Source of the DNA: DATKNA01 sp963786765
GTDB taxonomy: Bacteria > Actinomycetota > Actinomycetes > Actinomycetales > Kineosporiaceae
Length of the DNA stretch: 64,000 bases
Assembly: GCA_963786765.1 (NCBI GenBank)
Contig: CAWBAJ010000015.1
Span: 124,001 to 188,000, forward strand
Direction of reading: 5' to 3'
The notes beneath the pieces were generated by a model. The model saw only the letters and a list, made by a program, of their open reading frames with translations. It had not been told where the DNA came from and did no database searches. This document shows positions 17,146 through 25,241 of the stretch, one piece after another. Position numbers and translations under genes: made by a program. Every line of letters starts with the position of its first letter. Position 1 is the first letter of the stretch.

Positions 17146-18231
17146 ATGCGGCGGCGAGTGACGGTGCGTGATGTCGCCGCGGCCGCCGGCGTGTCCCCCG
17201 CCACCGCGTCCCGGGTTCTCGCGAACCATCCGACGGTGTCGCCCGAGCTCGCCCGCCGCGTGCTCGCCGCCAGCACCAGGCTGGGCTACTCGGCCAACGT
17301 CATCGCGCGCGCCCTTCGCACCCAGCGGACGGGCACCATCGGAGTCGTCGTCCCCGCCATCAGCAACCCGTACTTCATCGGCGTGGTCGAGGCACTCGAG
17401 TCGGAGCTGGCGCGGTCCGACCGCTCCCTGATGCTCTGCGACGCCGGCGACAGCGTGGCGACCGAGGCCAAACGGGTCGACCTGCTGGCCCGGCACATGG
17501 TCGACGGCCTCGTCATCGTCCCGGTCTCGGCGACCGGGTCGCGGGCAGCGCTGATCGCGGCGGCCCAGCGGGTGCCGGTCGTCCAGTTCGACCGTTTCGT
17601 CGACGGCAGCGGCATCGACCACGTCGGCAGCGACGAGGCCGAGGGGATGCGGCAGGTGGTCGATCATCTGCGCGACCAGGGCTGCGAGCGGTTCGCGTAC
17701 GTGGGTGCCGAGCCGACCGTGACCACCGCCGCCGCGCGGCTGCGGGCATTCCGCACGCTCACGGCCCGCTCGCGCCGGCGGCCGGCGACCGAGCACCTGG
17801 GCGGCTTCAGCACGGCGTGGGGCGTGGCGGCCGGCCGGGAGCTGCTCGCCGCCGGCCCGCTGCCGGACGCCGTCATCTGCGGTGCCGACGTCGTCGCCCT
17901 CGGCCTGCTGTCCGTGCTGCGCGACGCCGGCGTCGACGTGCCCGGTGCCGTGGCGGTGGCCGGCTTCGACGACACCCTGCTCGACGCGGTGACGACGCCG
18001 CGGCTGAGTTCGGTCCGCCAGCCGCTGGACGCCATGGCGCACGAGACGATCCGGCTGCTGGACGGCCGCGCAGCCGGCTACGAGGGTCCCGCCCGGCGGA
18101 CCGTGCTCGCCCCCGAGCTCGTCGTCCGGGAGTCGACCCTGCGGCGCGCCACCTCCCCCCTGGTCGCCCTGGACGGCGGGGAACCGGGGGATGCCGGCAC
18201 CGACGCGACGGCGTCCGCCCTCCTCCCCTGA
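17146..18231 (+). CDS. LacI-family transcriptional regulator of the nucleoside operon
   Basis: A 361-residue repressor-type protein. Residues 5-55 form the helix-turn-helix and hinge (VTVRDVAAAAGVSPATASRVLANHPTVS, then RLGYSANVIARALRTQRT). The periplasmic-binding-like core follows (IGVVVPAISNPYFIGVVEAL, DGLVIVPVS, GFDDTLLDAVTTPRLSSVRQPL). ATG at 17146 has GGGAGGGGACG upstream; an ORF extension further upstream lacks a ribosome site. It is divergent from the ribokinase-led operon, so it very likely controls it, with ribose, a nucleoside or a phosphosugar as inducer (inference). The C-terminal 25 residues are a low-complexity Gly/Ala/Thr tail. Confidence 0.9.
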   Translation: MRRRVTVRDVAAAAGVSPATASRVLANHPTVSPELARRVLAASTRLGYSANVIARALRTQRTGTIGVVVPAISNPYFIGVVEALESELARSDRSLMLCDAGDSVATEAKRVDLLARHMVDGLVIVPVSATGSRAALIAAAQRVPVVQFDRFVDGSGIDHVGSDEAEGMRQVVDHLRDQGCERFAYVGAEPTVTTAAARLRAFRTLTARSRRRPATEHLGGFSTAWGVAAGRELLAAGPLPDAVICGADVVALGLLSVLRDAGVDVPGAVAVAGFDDTLLDAVTTPRLSSVRQPLDAMAHETIRLLDGRAAGYEGPARRTVLAPELVVRESTLRRATSPLVALDGGEPGDAGTDATASALLP

Positions 18232-18260
18232 CGCTGTCCTCCCGCTTGCCGCGGACGGCC

Positions 18261-18326
18261 GCGCGAACGAAGTCCGGCCCGCGCTGGCGACACGCCGACC
18301 TCGCCACGGGTCGTTCGCGCCGCGGT
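18261..18326. repeat. Dispersed intergenic repeat, copy A
   Basis: Inverted ends GCGCGAACGA (18261-18270) and TCGTTCGCGC (18311-18320) flank a core with GCGACACGCCG. The same layout recurs twice at 53066-53220, 35 kb away. It lies between the LacI-type gene stop and the ssrA terminator, where the two genes converge. Confidence 0.65.
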
Positions 18327-18369
18327 CCGTGCCGCCCCCGGCGCGACAGTACGGGCGCGCACAAACCGA

Positions 18370-18400
18370 AGGAGGGCCCCCTCGTCGAGGGGGCCCTCCT
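18370..18400 (-). terminator. ssrA terminator hairpin
   Basis: A perfect 14-base inverted repeat (AGGAGGGCCCCCTC, loop GTC, then its complement) immediately follows the CCA end of the tmRNA on the minus strand. No strong T tract follows, as is common in high-GC actinobacteria. It may also stop transcripts arriving from the LacI-type gene on the plus strand. Confidence 0.85.
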
Positions 18401-18770
18401 GGTGGAGGTGGCGGGAATCGAACCCGCGTCCGCCAGCGTGGAACCAGGACTTCTCCGGGCGCAGTCCGCTACGGCCTTTCTCAGCCCCGGCGATCTCGCG
18501 GACGAGTCGCCGAGCCGGGCTCAGTCACTGTTCATGTCGCGTCGAGCCCCGTGACCGGGCTCTCGGCCAGTGGCCCTCTAGTCGACGCCAGCGACCGGGC
18601 CGAGGGCCTGCCCGGGCTGACGGACCTTCACACTCGCTCAGGCGGCGAGGGCGAGGTCGGTGCGCGATGTATTGGCACCTATAGGTTTGCGACGATGGTT
18701 GACGAGATCACGTCGCCTCCTCGGCCCGCTTCCCCTGGAACGACGTCCGACGTCGAAACCTGTCACCCCC
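18400..18770 (-). ncRNA. ssrA: tmRNA (ssrA), tag ANTSRTDLALAA
   Basis: Transfer-messenger RNA that rescues stalled ribosomes with SmpB. The 5' end reads GGGGGTGACAGGTTTCGAC and the 3' end GGGTTCGATTCCCGCCACC then TCCACCA; GGGGGTG pairs with CACCTCC as the acceptor stem, and the T-loop is canonical. The open reading frame is at 18638-18676 (minus): resume codon GCC, coding for A-N-T-S-R-T-D-L-A-L-A-A and a TGA stop, giving the usual LAA degradation signal. The mature length is about 371 bases. A TAGGAT sequence (complement at 18824-18829) preceded by TG could be an extended -10 box about 55 bases upstream of the mature 5' end. smpB lies just upstream on the same strand. Confidence 0.95.
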
Positions 18771-18913
18771 GGGGGGGTGGCCTCTCGGCCGGGATCACGG
18801 GCCAGGGCCCGCGACCATGAACGATCCTACATGGACCGCCACCGCCCAGGCATGACCCGGACGGGTGCGGTCTGTCCAACGGTGGGCAGACCTGGCGTGT
18901 TCCCCCGAGAAGA

Positions 18914-19387
18914 TCAGCGGTTGGCGCGCAGGCTCATCGCCCGATCGGCCTCGCGGCGGTCCTGGCGCTCGCGCAGCGTCTGCCGCTTGTCGTAGTTCTT
19001 CTTGCCGCGCGCGACGCCGATCTCCACCTTCACCCGGCCGTCCTTGAAGTACAGCGACAGCGGGACGATCGTCAGGCCCTTCTCGCGGGTCTCCGCGGCG
19101 ATCTTCTCGATCTCGTCCCGGTGCAGCAGCAGCTTGCGCTTGCGGCGGGTCTCGTGGTTGGTCCACGTCCCCTGGCTGTACTCGGGGATGTGGGCCCGCT
19201 CGAGCCACACCTCGCCGTCGCCCGAGACGGTCGCGAACGCCTCCGCGAGGGATGCGCGACCGGCGCGCAGGGCCTTCACCTCGGTGCCCATGAGCACGAT
19301 GCCGGCCTCGTACACGTCGTCGATGTGGTAGTCGTGGCGCGCCTTGCGGTTGGACGCGATGACCTTCCGGCCGACCTCCCTGGGCAC
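18914..19387 (-). CDS. smpB: SsrA-binding protein SmpB
   Basis: Binds tmRNA and delivers it to stalled ribosomes. The 157-residue protein has the family hallmarks: IASNRKARHDYHIDD, YEAGIVLMGTEVKALRAGRASLAEAF, HIPEYSQGTWTNHE, RKRKLLLHRDEI, KGLTIVPLSLYFKDGRVKVEIGVARGKKNYDKR and the basic C-terminal tail. GTG at 19387 is chosen over an upstream in-frame codon because AGGAGG lies six bases before it. It lies between the M23 peptidase gene and ssrA on the same strand, a common order in actinobacteria. Confidence 0.96.
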   Translation of the reverse strand: MPREVGRKVIASNRKARHDYHIDDVYEAGIVLMGTEVKALRAGRASLAEAFATVSGDGEVWLERAHIPEYSQGTWTNHETRRKRKLLLHRDEIEKIAAETREKGLTIVPLSLYFKDGRVKVEIGVARGKKNYDKRQTLRERQDRREADRAMSLRANR

Positions 19388-19432
19388 GCGCGACCTCCTC
19401 TCCACTCCGACGTGCGGAGGGATCAGCCTACG

Positions 19433-20779
19433 TCAGAGCCAGTTCATCGGGTTCACGAAGGTGCCGTTGACGAGCGTCTCGAAGTGCAGGTGGCAGCCGG
19501 TGGACAGGCCCGTCGTGCCCGAGTAGGCGATCAGCTGCCCGCGGCGTACGTGCCCGCCGGCGACGATCCGGGTCAGGTGGTTGTAGGTCGACGCCAGGTC
19601 GACGCCGCGGACCATCCCGTGGTCGATGACGATGCGGTTCCCGTAACCGCCCGCCCAGCCCGCGCTGATGATCGTGCCTGCCGCCGCGGCGTAGACCGGT
19701 GTTCCGCACGGGATGCCGAAGTCGATGCCGCTGTGCAGGCGCCAGATGTGCAGGATCGGGTGGTAGCGCAGGCCGAACGGTGAGGTGATGGGCCCGTTCG
19801 CCGCATGGGAGAGGTAGCCGCCACCGGAGCTGGGCGCGCCGCCACCGCCACCGCCACCGCCGCCGCCACCGCCACCGCCGCCCGCGCGGCGCCGCCGTGC
19901 CTCGGCCTCCGCCTGGGCCTTCGCCCGGGCGACCAGCATCGCCTGCAGCTTCGCCTGGTCGTCCTGCAGAGAGGCGAGGCGCTTCTTCTCGGCGGAGACC
20001 TTGCTCTGCGCGACCTTCAGCGCCGCCTGCTCCGCGGAGAGCAGGGCAGCCGTTCGTGCCGCCGCCGCCGCGGCCGCCTTCTCCGCCGCCCGTCGTGCCG
20101 CCACCGCCGCGGCCGACCGCCGCTTGAGCTCCGCGACCTGACCGGCGACTGCCTGGACCTTCGTGCCACGTGCGACGAGCTCGGCCTGCTGCACCGCCAG
20201 CTCGTCCACGACCCCGCCCTGCGAGCGCAGCGCGATGCCGGCGAGGGCGACCCGGTCGGCGAACTCGTCCGGGGAGTCGGCGCCGAGTGCGACCGCGAGC
20301 CCGGAGATGCCCGATCCCATGTAGGCCTCGCGGGCCATCCGCCCGAGCTGGCCGCGGGTGTCCTCCTGCTGGGCGCGGCCCGCCGCGAGCTGGCGTTCCG
20401 CCTTGGCCTGCTGCGCCTCGGCCACCGCCAGATCCGCCGCCACCTGCTTGTCGTGCGCGACCGCCGTCGCCAGGGCGGCCTGGGCGGCACGGCTCGCGGC
20501 CTGGGCGGCACTCAGGTTGCGCTGGGCCACTCGGACGGCGACAGCGGCCGCGACCACGTCCTTGGAGGCACCCTCGAGGCTCTGCTGCACCTGGTCGATC
20601 GCGCCGTCGACCCGGTTCTTCTGCTGGCGGAGAGGATCCGCGGCGGGGGCCGCCGCCGGGAGCGCGCCGGGCGCGCCGGAAGGCGGTCCGGCGCTCGCAC
20701 CCACGACTGCCGCGCCGGCCACCAGCGAGGCCGCTGCCGCGACCGCGGGCACGGCGATGCGCAGCCCCCTCCATCTCAC
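19433..20779 (-). CDS. M23-family peptidoglycan hydrolase of the FtsEX system
   Basis: A 448-residue exported protein like RipC/EnvC-type activators or hydrolases that work under FtsEX. A signal peptide covers about residues 1-30. Residues about 50-290 are long Ala/Gln-rich coiled coils, then a run of 16 glycines, and a LytM/M23 endopeptidase domain at about 325-448. The zinc ligands are present (HSGIDFG and HLHFE), so it is likely an active D,L-endopeptidase rather than a degenerate activator. The poly-Gly linker is encoded by a simple CCACCG/GCC-type microsatellite near 19845-19885, prone to length change. GTG at 20779; it follows ftsX after 46 bases and should be co-transcribed. Confidence 0.88.
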   Translation of the reverse strand: MRWRGLRIAVPAVAAAASLVAGAAVVGASAGPPSGAPGALPAAAPAADPLRQQKNRVDGAIDQVQQSLEGASKDVVAAAVAVRVAQRNLSAAQAASRAAQAALATAVAHDKQVAADLAVAEAQQAKAERQLAAGRAQQEDTRGQLGRMAREAYMGSGISGLAVALGADSPDEFADRVALAGIALRSQGGVVDELAVQQAELVARGTKVQAVAGQVAELKRRSAAAVAARRAAEKAAAAAAARTAALLSAEQAALKVAQSKVSAEKKRLASLQDDQAKLQAMLVARAKAQAEAEARRRRAGGGGGGGGGGGGGGGAPSSGGGYLSHAANGPITSPFGLRYHPILHIWRLHSGIDFGIPCGTPVYAAAAGTIISAGWAGGYGNRIVIDHGMVRGVDLASTYNHLTRIVAGGHVRRGQLIAYSGTTGLSTGCHLHFETLVNGTFVNPMNWL

Positions 20780-20825
20780 GCTGACGACTCTACGTCAACT
20801 GCACGTGACACAGAGTCAGCGACAC

Positions 20826-21743
20826 TCAGACCTTCAGGTAGCGCCGCAGCGACAGGAACGCCGAGACGCCGGCGATGCCGAGCCCGACGAGGAACATGGC
20901 CGGCAGCACGAGGGCGGCGTCCGTCAGACCCACCCAGTTGCGGATGAACCGCAGCGTGCCCGCCAGCCACCCCTGCACGGCGAACTGCGTGAAGCCCAGC
21001 AGGATCGCCGATGCCAGCACCGCCCCGATCACGGCCGAGATCAGGCTCTCGAGGATGAAGGGCATCTGGATGACGACGTTCGAGGCCCCGACGAGACGCA
21101 TGATCCCGGTCTCCCGCCGCCGGGTGAACGCGGTGAGCCGGATCGTGGTGGCGACCAGCAGCACCGAGCAGACGAGCGTCAGCCCCGCGATCACCCAGGC
21201 GCTCCACTTGAGCCCGTTGAGCAGGGCGAAGAGCCGGTCGAGGACGACGTTGTCGTCCTGGACGGTGTCCACTCCCGGCTGGCCCCGGAACGCGGCCGAG
21301 ACGACCTCGTACTGCTCGGGGTGGTTCAGCCGGACCCGGTAGCTCTCCGGCAGCTGGTCGGGCGTGACGTTGTCGGCGAGATCCTTGAGGCGCTCCTTGA
21401 GGTGCTGGTACGCCTCCTCCTTGGACTCGTAGAAGACCTGGGCGACGTAGGGCTGCAGCTGCGCACCCTGCAGCTCGCCCATGATCGCGTCCTTCTGGGC
21501 CTGGGTGACCTCACCGGAGGCGCAGCTCGGCTTCGTGGTGTCCGAGTCCTTGCCGCACAGGAAGATCGAGACCTGGACGCGGTCGTACCAGTACTCCTTC
21601 ATGACCGAGACCTGCTTCTGGGCGAGCAGGCCGACGCCGAGCATCAGCAGCGAGACCGTCGTGACGAGGATCACCGAGATCGTCATCGAGAGGTTGCGGC
21701 GCAACCCCTGGCCGATCTCGCTGAGCATGAACTGGAAACGCAC
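20826..21743 (-). CDS. ftsX: Cell division protein FtsX
   Basis: Integral membrane partner of FtsE; transmits ATP hydrolysis to peptidoglycan hydrolases at the septum. The 305-residue protein has an N-terminal transmembrane helix (about 22-45), a large extracellular loop of about 120 residues (VSIFLCGKDSD... with two cysteines), and three C-terminal helices with the FtsX core TAFTRRRETGIMRLVGASNVVIQMPFILE. GTG start at 21743, 30 bases after ftsE. Confidence 0.95.
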   Translation of the reverse strand: MRFQFMLSEIGQGLRRNLSMTISVILVTTVSLLMLGVGLLAQKQVSVMKEYWYDRVQVSIFLCGKDSDTTKPSCASGEVTQAQKDAIMGELQGAQLQPYVAQVFYESKEEAYQHLKERLKDLADNVTPDQLPESYRVRLNHPEQYEVVSAAFRGQPGVDTVQDDNVVLDRLFALLNGLKWSAWVIAGLTLVCSVLLVATTIRLTAFTRRRETGIMRLVGASNVVIQMPFILESLISAVIGAVLASAILLGFTQFAVQGWLAGTLRFIRNWVGLTDAALVLPAMFLVGLGIAGVSAFLSLRRYLKV

Positions 21744-21773
21744 TGCCTTGTCCCTCTCGACCCTCTTGATGCG

Positions 21774-22463
21774 TCAGCGGGTGTAGCCGTAGACGCCGCG
21801 GTCCTGGTCGCGCACGAGGCGCCCGTCCTCCATCTCCACGACGCGCTTGCGCATCTGGTCCACGATCTCGTCGTCGTGTGTCGCCATGACGATCGTCGTG
21901 CCGGTGCGGTTGATCCGGTCGAGCAGGCGCATGATGCCCACGCTCGTGGCGGGGTCGAGGTTGCCGGTGGGCTCGTCGGCGAGCAGGATCGCCGGGCGGT
22001 TCACGAAGGCGCGGGCCACGGCGACGCGCTGCTGCTCACCGCCGGACAGCTCGTGCGGGAACCGCCGCTCCTTGCCCGCCAGGCCGACGAGGTCGAGTAC
22101 CTCCGGCACGGTGTGGGCGATCGCGTGCCGCGGCTTGCCGATCACCTGCAGGGCGAACGCGACGTTCTCGAACACCGTCTTGTTCGGCAGCAGGCGGAAG
22201 TCCTGGAAGACCACGCCGATCTGGCGGCGCAGCTGCGGCACCTTCCAGTTGGCGAGGCGCCCCACGTCCTTGCCGGCGACGTGGACCACCCCACGGGTGG
22301 CCCGCTCCTCCCGCAGCACCAGGCGCAGGAAGGTGGACTTGCCGGACCCGGATGCGCCCACGAGGAAGACGAACTCGCCCTTGACGATCTCGAGGCTCAC
22401 GTTGTCCACCGCGGGACGGATCGTGCCCTGGTAGACCTTGGTGACGTTCTCGAAGCGGATCAC
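21774..22463 (-). CDS. ftsE: Cell division ATP-binding protein FtsE
   Basis: A 229-residue ABC ATPase driving FtsX. Walker A GASGSGKST, Q-loop VFQDFRLL, signature LSGGEQQRVAVARA, Walker B ILLADEPTGNLD and the H-switch TIVMATHDDEIVD are all intact; the SFLRL and VFENVAFALQVIG stretches are FtsE-specific. GTG at 22463 with GAGGACGAG upstream. It heads the ftsE-ftsX-M23-smpB run; prfB, the usual next gene upstream, is separated here by a convergent/divergent kinase gene. Confidence 0.95.
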   Translation of the reverse strand: MIRFENVTKVYQGTIRPAVDNVSLEIVKGEFVFLVGASGSGKSTFLRLVLREERATRGVVHVAGKDVGRLANWKVPQLRRQIGVVFQDFRLLPNKTVFENVAFALQVIGKPRHAIAHTVPEVLDLVGLAGKERRFPHELSGGEQQRVAVARAFVNRPAILLADEPTGNLDPATSVGIMRLLDRINRTGTTIVMATHDDEIVDQMRKRVVEMEDGRLVRDQDRGVYGYTR

Positions 22464-22740
22464 ACGCTCGTCCTCGTTGCTCGGCAGGGGCGGCCGTCCA
22501 GCCTCTCTCGGGCGGGCGCCCCAGCGCCTCGCACCAGGCGGACCCGGCCACGCGAGAGTCTATGCAGCCGCCGGAGCCCCTCCGTCCACCCGCCACGCCT
22601 CCCCCCACGAAAACCCCTTGCACCCCCCGGGCCGATCGCCCCACGCTGGAGGACGCCAGGCCGGAAGGGTGCTGGCAGCCGTCGTCCATGATCCCCCGGT
22701 CCCGCCGCCCGTGGACCGCCGTCGGAAAGGAGGTGGCGAG
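22464..22740. other. Intergenic region between ftsE and the RIO kinase
   Basis: 277 bases between divergent genes. It contains no persuasive coding sequence. It should hold the promoter of the ftsEX operon on the minus strand and that of the kinase on the plus strand; no clear -10/-35 pair was recognised. A strong ribosome binding site (AAAGGAGGTGGCGAG) closes the region on the plus strand. Confidence 0.4.
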
Positions 22741-22860
22741 ATGGCGATCGATGCCCGTGCAGCCGCGCGTGTCCGCACCGCGCAGCAGCCCGCCACCGTC
22801 TCTCCGACCGAGGGGATCCCCCGTTGGACCTGCACGATCCGTACTCCCAGCACGACCTGA
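22741..22860 (+). CDS. Small ORF with strong ribosome site ahead of the RIO kinase
   Basis: A 39-codon frame beginning MAIDARAAARVRTAQQ, with a near-perfect Shine-Dalgarno sequence (AAAGGAGGT, six bases from ATG). It overlaps the TTG start of the kinase by 37 bases in another frame. It could be a leader peptide coupling translation of the kinase. It could also be the true N-terminus of the kinase separated from it by one indel, given how common such breaks are in this window. No homology is recognised. Confidence 0.4.
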   Translation: MAIDARAAARVRTAQQPATVSPTEGIPRWTCTIRTPSTT

Positions 22861-23817
22861 CCGACGACACGAACGACAGCGCGCAGCTCGCCGGCCTCGC
22901 TCCCCGCGTCCGTGGCTCTCGTCACCGCCGGCACCGCTTCGACGACGACGAACCGAGGGCCGCTCGCAGCCGGCGTCCGGCACCCGACCTGGAAGGGCCC
23001 GACCCCGCCGGCCCCGGCGAACACTCCGAGGACGTGCCGTACTCGACGTGGCTGGGCGCCCTGCACGGGCCGACCCCCCGGCCGGACTGGGTGGTGACCG
23101 ATCTCGGCGCCGTCGACGTCGAGCTCGGCATCCTCAAGACCGGCAAGGAGGCGGACGTCCACCTGCTCGAGCGGGCGGTCCCGGGCGGCCCGTTCAGCCT
23201 GCTGGCGGCGAAGCGGTACCGCTCGAGCGAGCACCGGATGTTCCACCGGGACGCCGGCTACCTCGAGGGACGCCGCGTGCGGCGGTCGCGCGAGATGCGG
23301 GCGATGGCGACGCGCACGGACTTCGGCCGCGACCTTCTCGCGGGGCAGTGGGCCATGGCCGAGTTCGGCGCCCTCTCCCGGCTCTGGGAGCTCGGGCGCC
23401 GTGAGGGCGGCGTCCGCGTGCCCTACCCGGTACAGCTGCTCGGGACCGAGTTGCTGCTGGAGTTCATCGGCGAGCCGGACGGGAGCGCGGCGCCCCGGCT
23501 CGCCCAGGTGCGACCGGACGCCGGCGAGCTCGCAGCGCTCTGGACGCAGCTGGTCGACGCGCTGACGGTGCTCGCCCGGGCCGGGCTCGCGCACGGGGAC
23601 CTGTCGCCGTACAACGTGCTCGTGCATCGCGGCCGGCTCGTCCTGATCGACCTGCCGCAGGTCGTGGACGTCGTGGCGAACCCGCAGGGGCCTGCGTTCC
23701 TGGCGCGCGACGTGGCGAACGTCGCCACGTGGTTCCGCGGCGCGCGGGCTCGGCCTGGACGACGGCGACGTCGAGGACCTCATCGAGCGCCTGCTCGCCG
23801 ACGCGGGCCTGCGCTGA
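22824..23817 (+). CDS. RIO1-family serine/threonine kinase (frame broken near 3' end)
   Basis: An atypical protein kinase or ATPase of the RIO family, about 330 residues. An acidic/Arg-rich N-terminus of about 80 residues precedes the ATP-binding segment GILKTGKEADVHLL, which replaces the normal P-loop of kinases. The catalytic loop HGDLSPYNVLV and metal loop LVLIDLPQVVD follow. The conserved frame ends at about 23735-23750; shifting one base gives a plausible end (RGLGLDDGDVEDLIERLLADAGLR) with stop at 23815-23817. The unshifted frame yields only Arg/Pro-rich residues. TTG at 22824 has GAGGGG upstream. Bacterial targets of these kinases are poorly known. Confidence 0.8.
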
Positions 23818-23845
23818 CGTCCCCGCGTGCTCCCCTTACGCCGCG

Positions 23846-23940
23846 TTGCACGCCTTGAGCCGCTCTGCCAGCGCTCGCCTCGAGAGCGGCCGAAGGCGTG
23901 CAAGCTGGCCGAGGGCGTGCAACGTGGCCGAAGGCGTGCA
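23846..23940. repeat. Inverted plus tandem repeat between convergent genes
   Basis: TTGCACGCCTTGAGCCGCTCT at 23846-23866 is nearly perfectly complementary (19 of 21) to 23883-23903, making a long hairpin between the convergent kinase and prfB genes. The right arm starts three direct copies of GGCCGA(A/G)GGCGTGCA at 23888, 23907 and 23926, exactly 19 bases apart. It could act as a two-way terminator. Confidence 0.75.
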
Positions 23941-23952
23941 CGCGTGGGCTGG

Positions 23953-25065
23953 CTAGGCGCCGACCTTGTCGGCGCCGCGGCGCCAGCGGATGCCTGTCTC
24001 GAGGAACTCGTCGATCTCGCCGTCGAAGACGGCCGAGGGGTTGCCGGTCTCGTACTCGGTCCGCAGGTCCTTGACCATCTGGTACGGGTGCAGCACGTAG
24101 GAGCGCATCTGGTTGCCCCAGCTCGAGCCGCCGTCGCCCTTGAGGGCGTCGAGCTCGGCCTGGCGCTCGGAGCGGGCCCGCTCGAGCAGCTTCGCCTGCA
24201 GCACCCGCATCGCCGCCGCCTTGTTCTGCAGCTGGGACTTCTCGTTCTGGCAGGTCACCACGATGCCGGTGGGGAGGTGGGTGAGGCGGACGGCGGAGTC
24301 CGTCGTGTTGACGCTCTGCCCGCCGGGGCCGCTCGAGCGGTAGACGTCGACGCGGATGTCGTTCTCGGGGATGTCGATGTGGTCGGTCTCGGCGACGACC
24401 GGCAGCACCTCGACGCCGGCGAAGCTCGTCTGCCGGCGTCCCTGGTTGTCGAACGGGCTGATCCGGACGAGCCGGTGGGTGCCCTGCTCGACGCTCAGCG
24501 TCCCGTACGCGTAGGGCGCGTCGACCTTGAAGGTCGCCGACTTGATGCCCGCCTCCTCGGCGTAGGAGGTGTCGTAGACCTCCGTCTTGTACCCGTGCCG
24601 CTCCGCCCAGCGCAGGTACATCCGCAGCAGCATCTCGGCGAAGTCGGCGGCGTCGACCCCGCCGGCCTCGGAGCGGATGGTGATGAGCGCCTCGCGCCCG
24701 TCGTACTCGCCCGACAGCAGGGTGCGGACCTCGAGCTCGCCGAGGGACTTGGTCAGTGCGACGAGCTCGCGCTCGGCCTCGGCGAGGGTCTCGGCGTCGT
24801 CCTCGGACTCGGCGAGCTCGACCAGCACCTCGAGATCGTCGAGCCGGCCCTGCGCGCGCCCCAGCCGGTCGAGCTCCGACTGCACGTGCGACAGCTTGCT
24901 GGTCACGGCCTGGGCGCGCTCGGGGTCGTCCCACAGGTCGGGGGCGGACGCCTGCTCCGACAGCTCGGCGACCTGCTTCCGCAGGCCCGGCAGGTCGCTC
25001 ACCTCGAGGATGGACTCGAGCGTGGTGCGGAGCTCGCGGATCTGTGCGGGGAAGTCGACGGCCAC
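23953..25065 (-). CDS. prfB: Peptide chain release factor 2
   Basis: Recognises UGA and UAA stop codons and triggers peptide release. The 370-residue protein contains the RF2-type codon-reading tripeptide SPF (ISPFDNQGRRQTS) and the catalytic GGQ motif (SSGPGGQSVNTTDSAVR). The frame is continuous from the GTG at 25065, so there is no programmed frameshift of the kind that autoregulates the E. coli gene. Upstream sequence in the same frame is low-complexity and not conserved. It lies upstream of ftsE on the same strand, but the kinase gene intervenes on the other strand. Confidence 0.95.
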   Translation of the reverse strand: MAVDFPAQIRELRTTLESILEVSDLPGLRKQVAELSEQASAPDLWDDPERAQAVTSKLSHVQSELDRLGRAQGRLDDLEVLVELAESEDDAETLAEAERELVALTKSLGELEVRTLLSGEYDGREALITIRSEAGGVDAADFAEMLLRMYLRWAERHGYKTEVYDTSYAEEAGIKSATFKVDAPYAYGTLSVEQGTHRLVRISPFDNQGRRQTSFAGVEVLPVVAETDHIDIPENDIRVDVYRSSGPGGQSVNTTDSAVRLTHLPTGIVVTCQNEKSQLQNKAAAMRVLQAKLLERARSERQAELDALKGDGGSSWGNQMRSYVLHPYQMVKDLRTEYETGNPSAVFDGEIDEFLETGIRWRRGADKVGA

Positions 25066-25241
25066 GTCGATCCAGCCTACGCGGTCCCGGCGGTGTTCCC
25101 CGCCGCGCGGCGTTCCCGCGGTGTTCCCAGCCGCCTGGCGTCCCGGCGGCCTGGCGCTCCCGGCGGCGTGGTTCCGCGCCGCCGGCGCTCCCCGCCTCGG
25201 CGTCACGCAGCCCCGACGTGGCGGTTCCCGCGTCCCGCGGC
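25066..25241. other. GC-rich spacer with short repeated words
   Basis: 176 bases between the AbiEi-like gene and prfB. The words GGTGTTCCC, GGCGTTCCCGCGG and GGCGGCCTGGCG recur imperfectly several times, giving a degenerate tandem structure. Nothing coding is seen. Confidence 0.4.

Noticed and set aside
23953..25065. Programmed frameshift in prfB
   Set aside because: The frame is open from GTG through the whole gene with no early TGA, so the autoregulatory shift is absent here.
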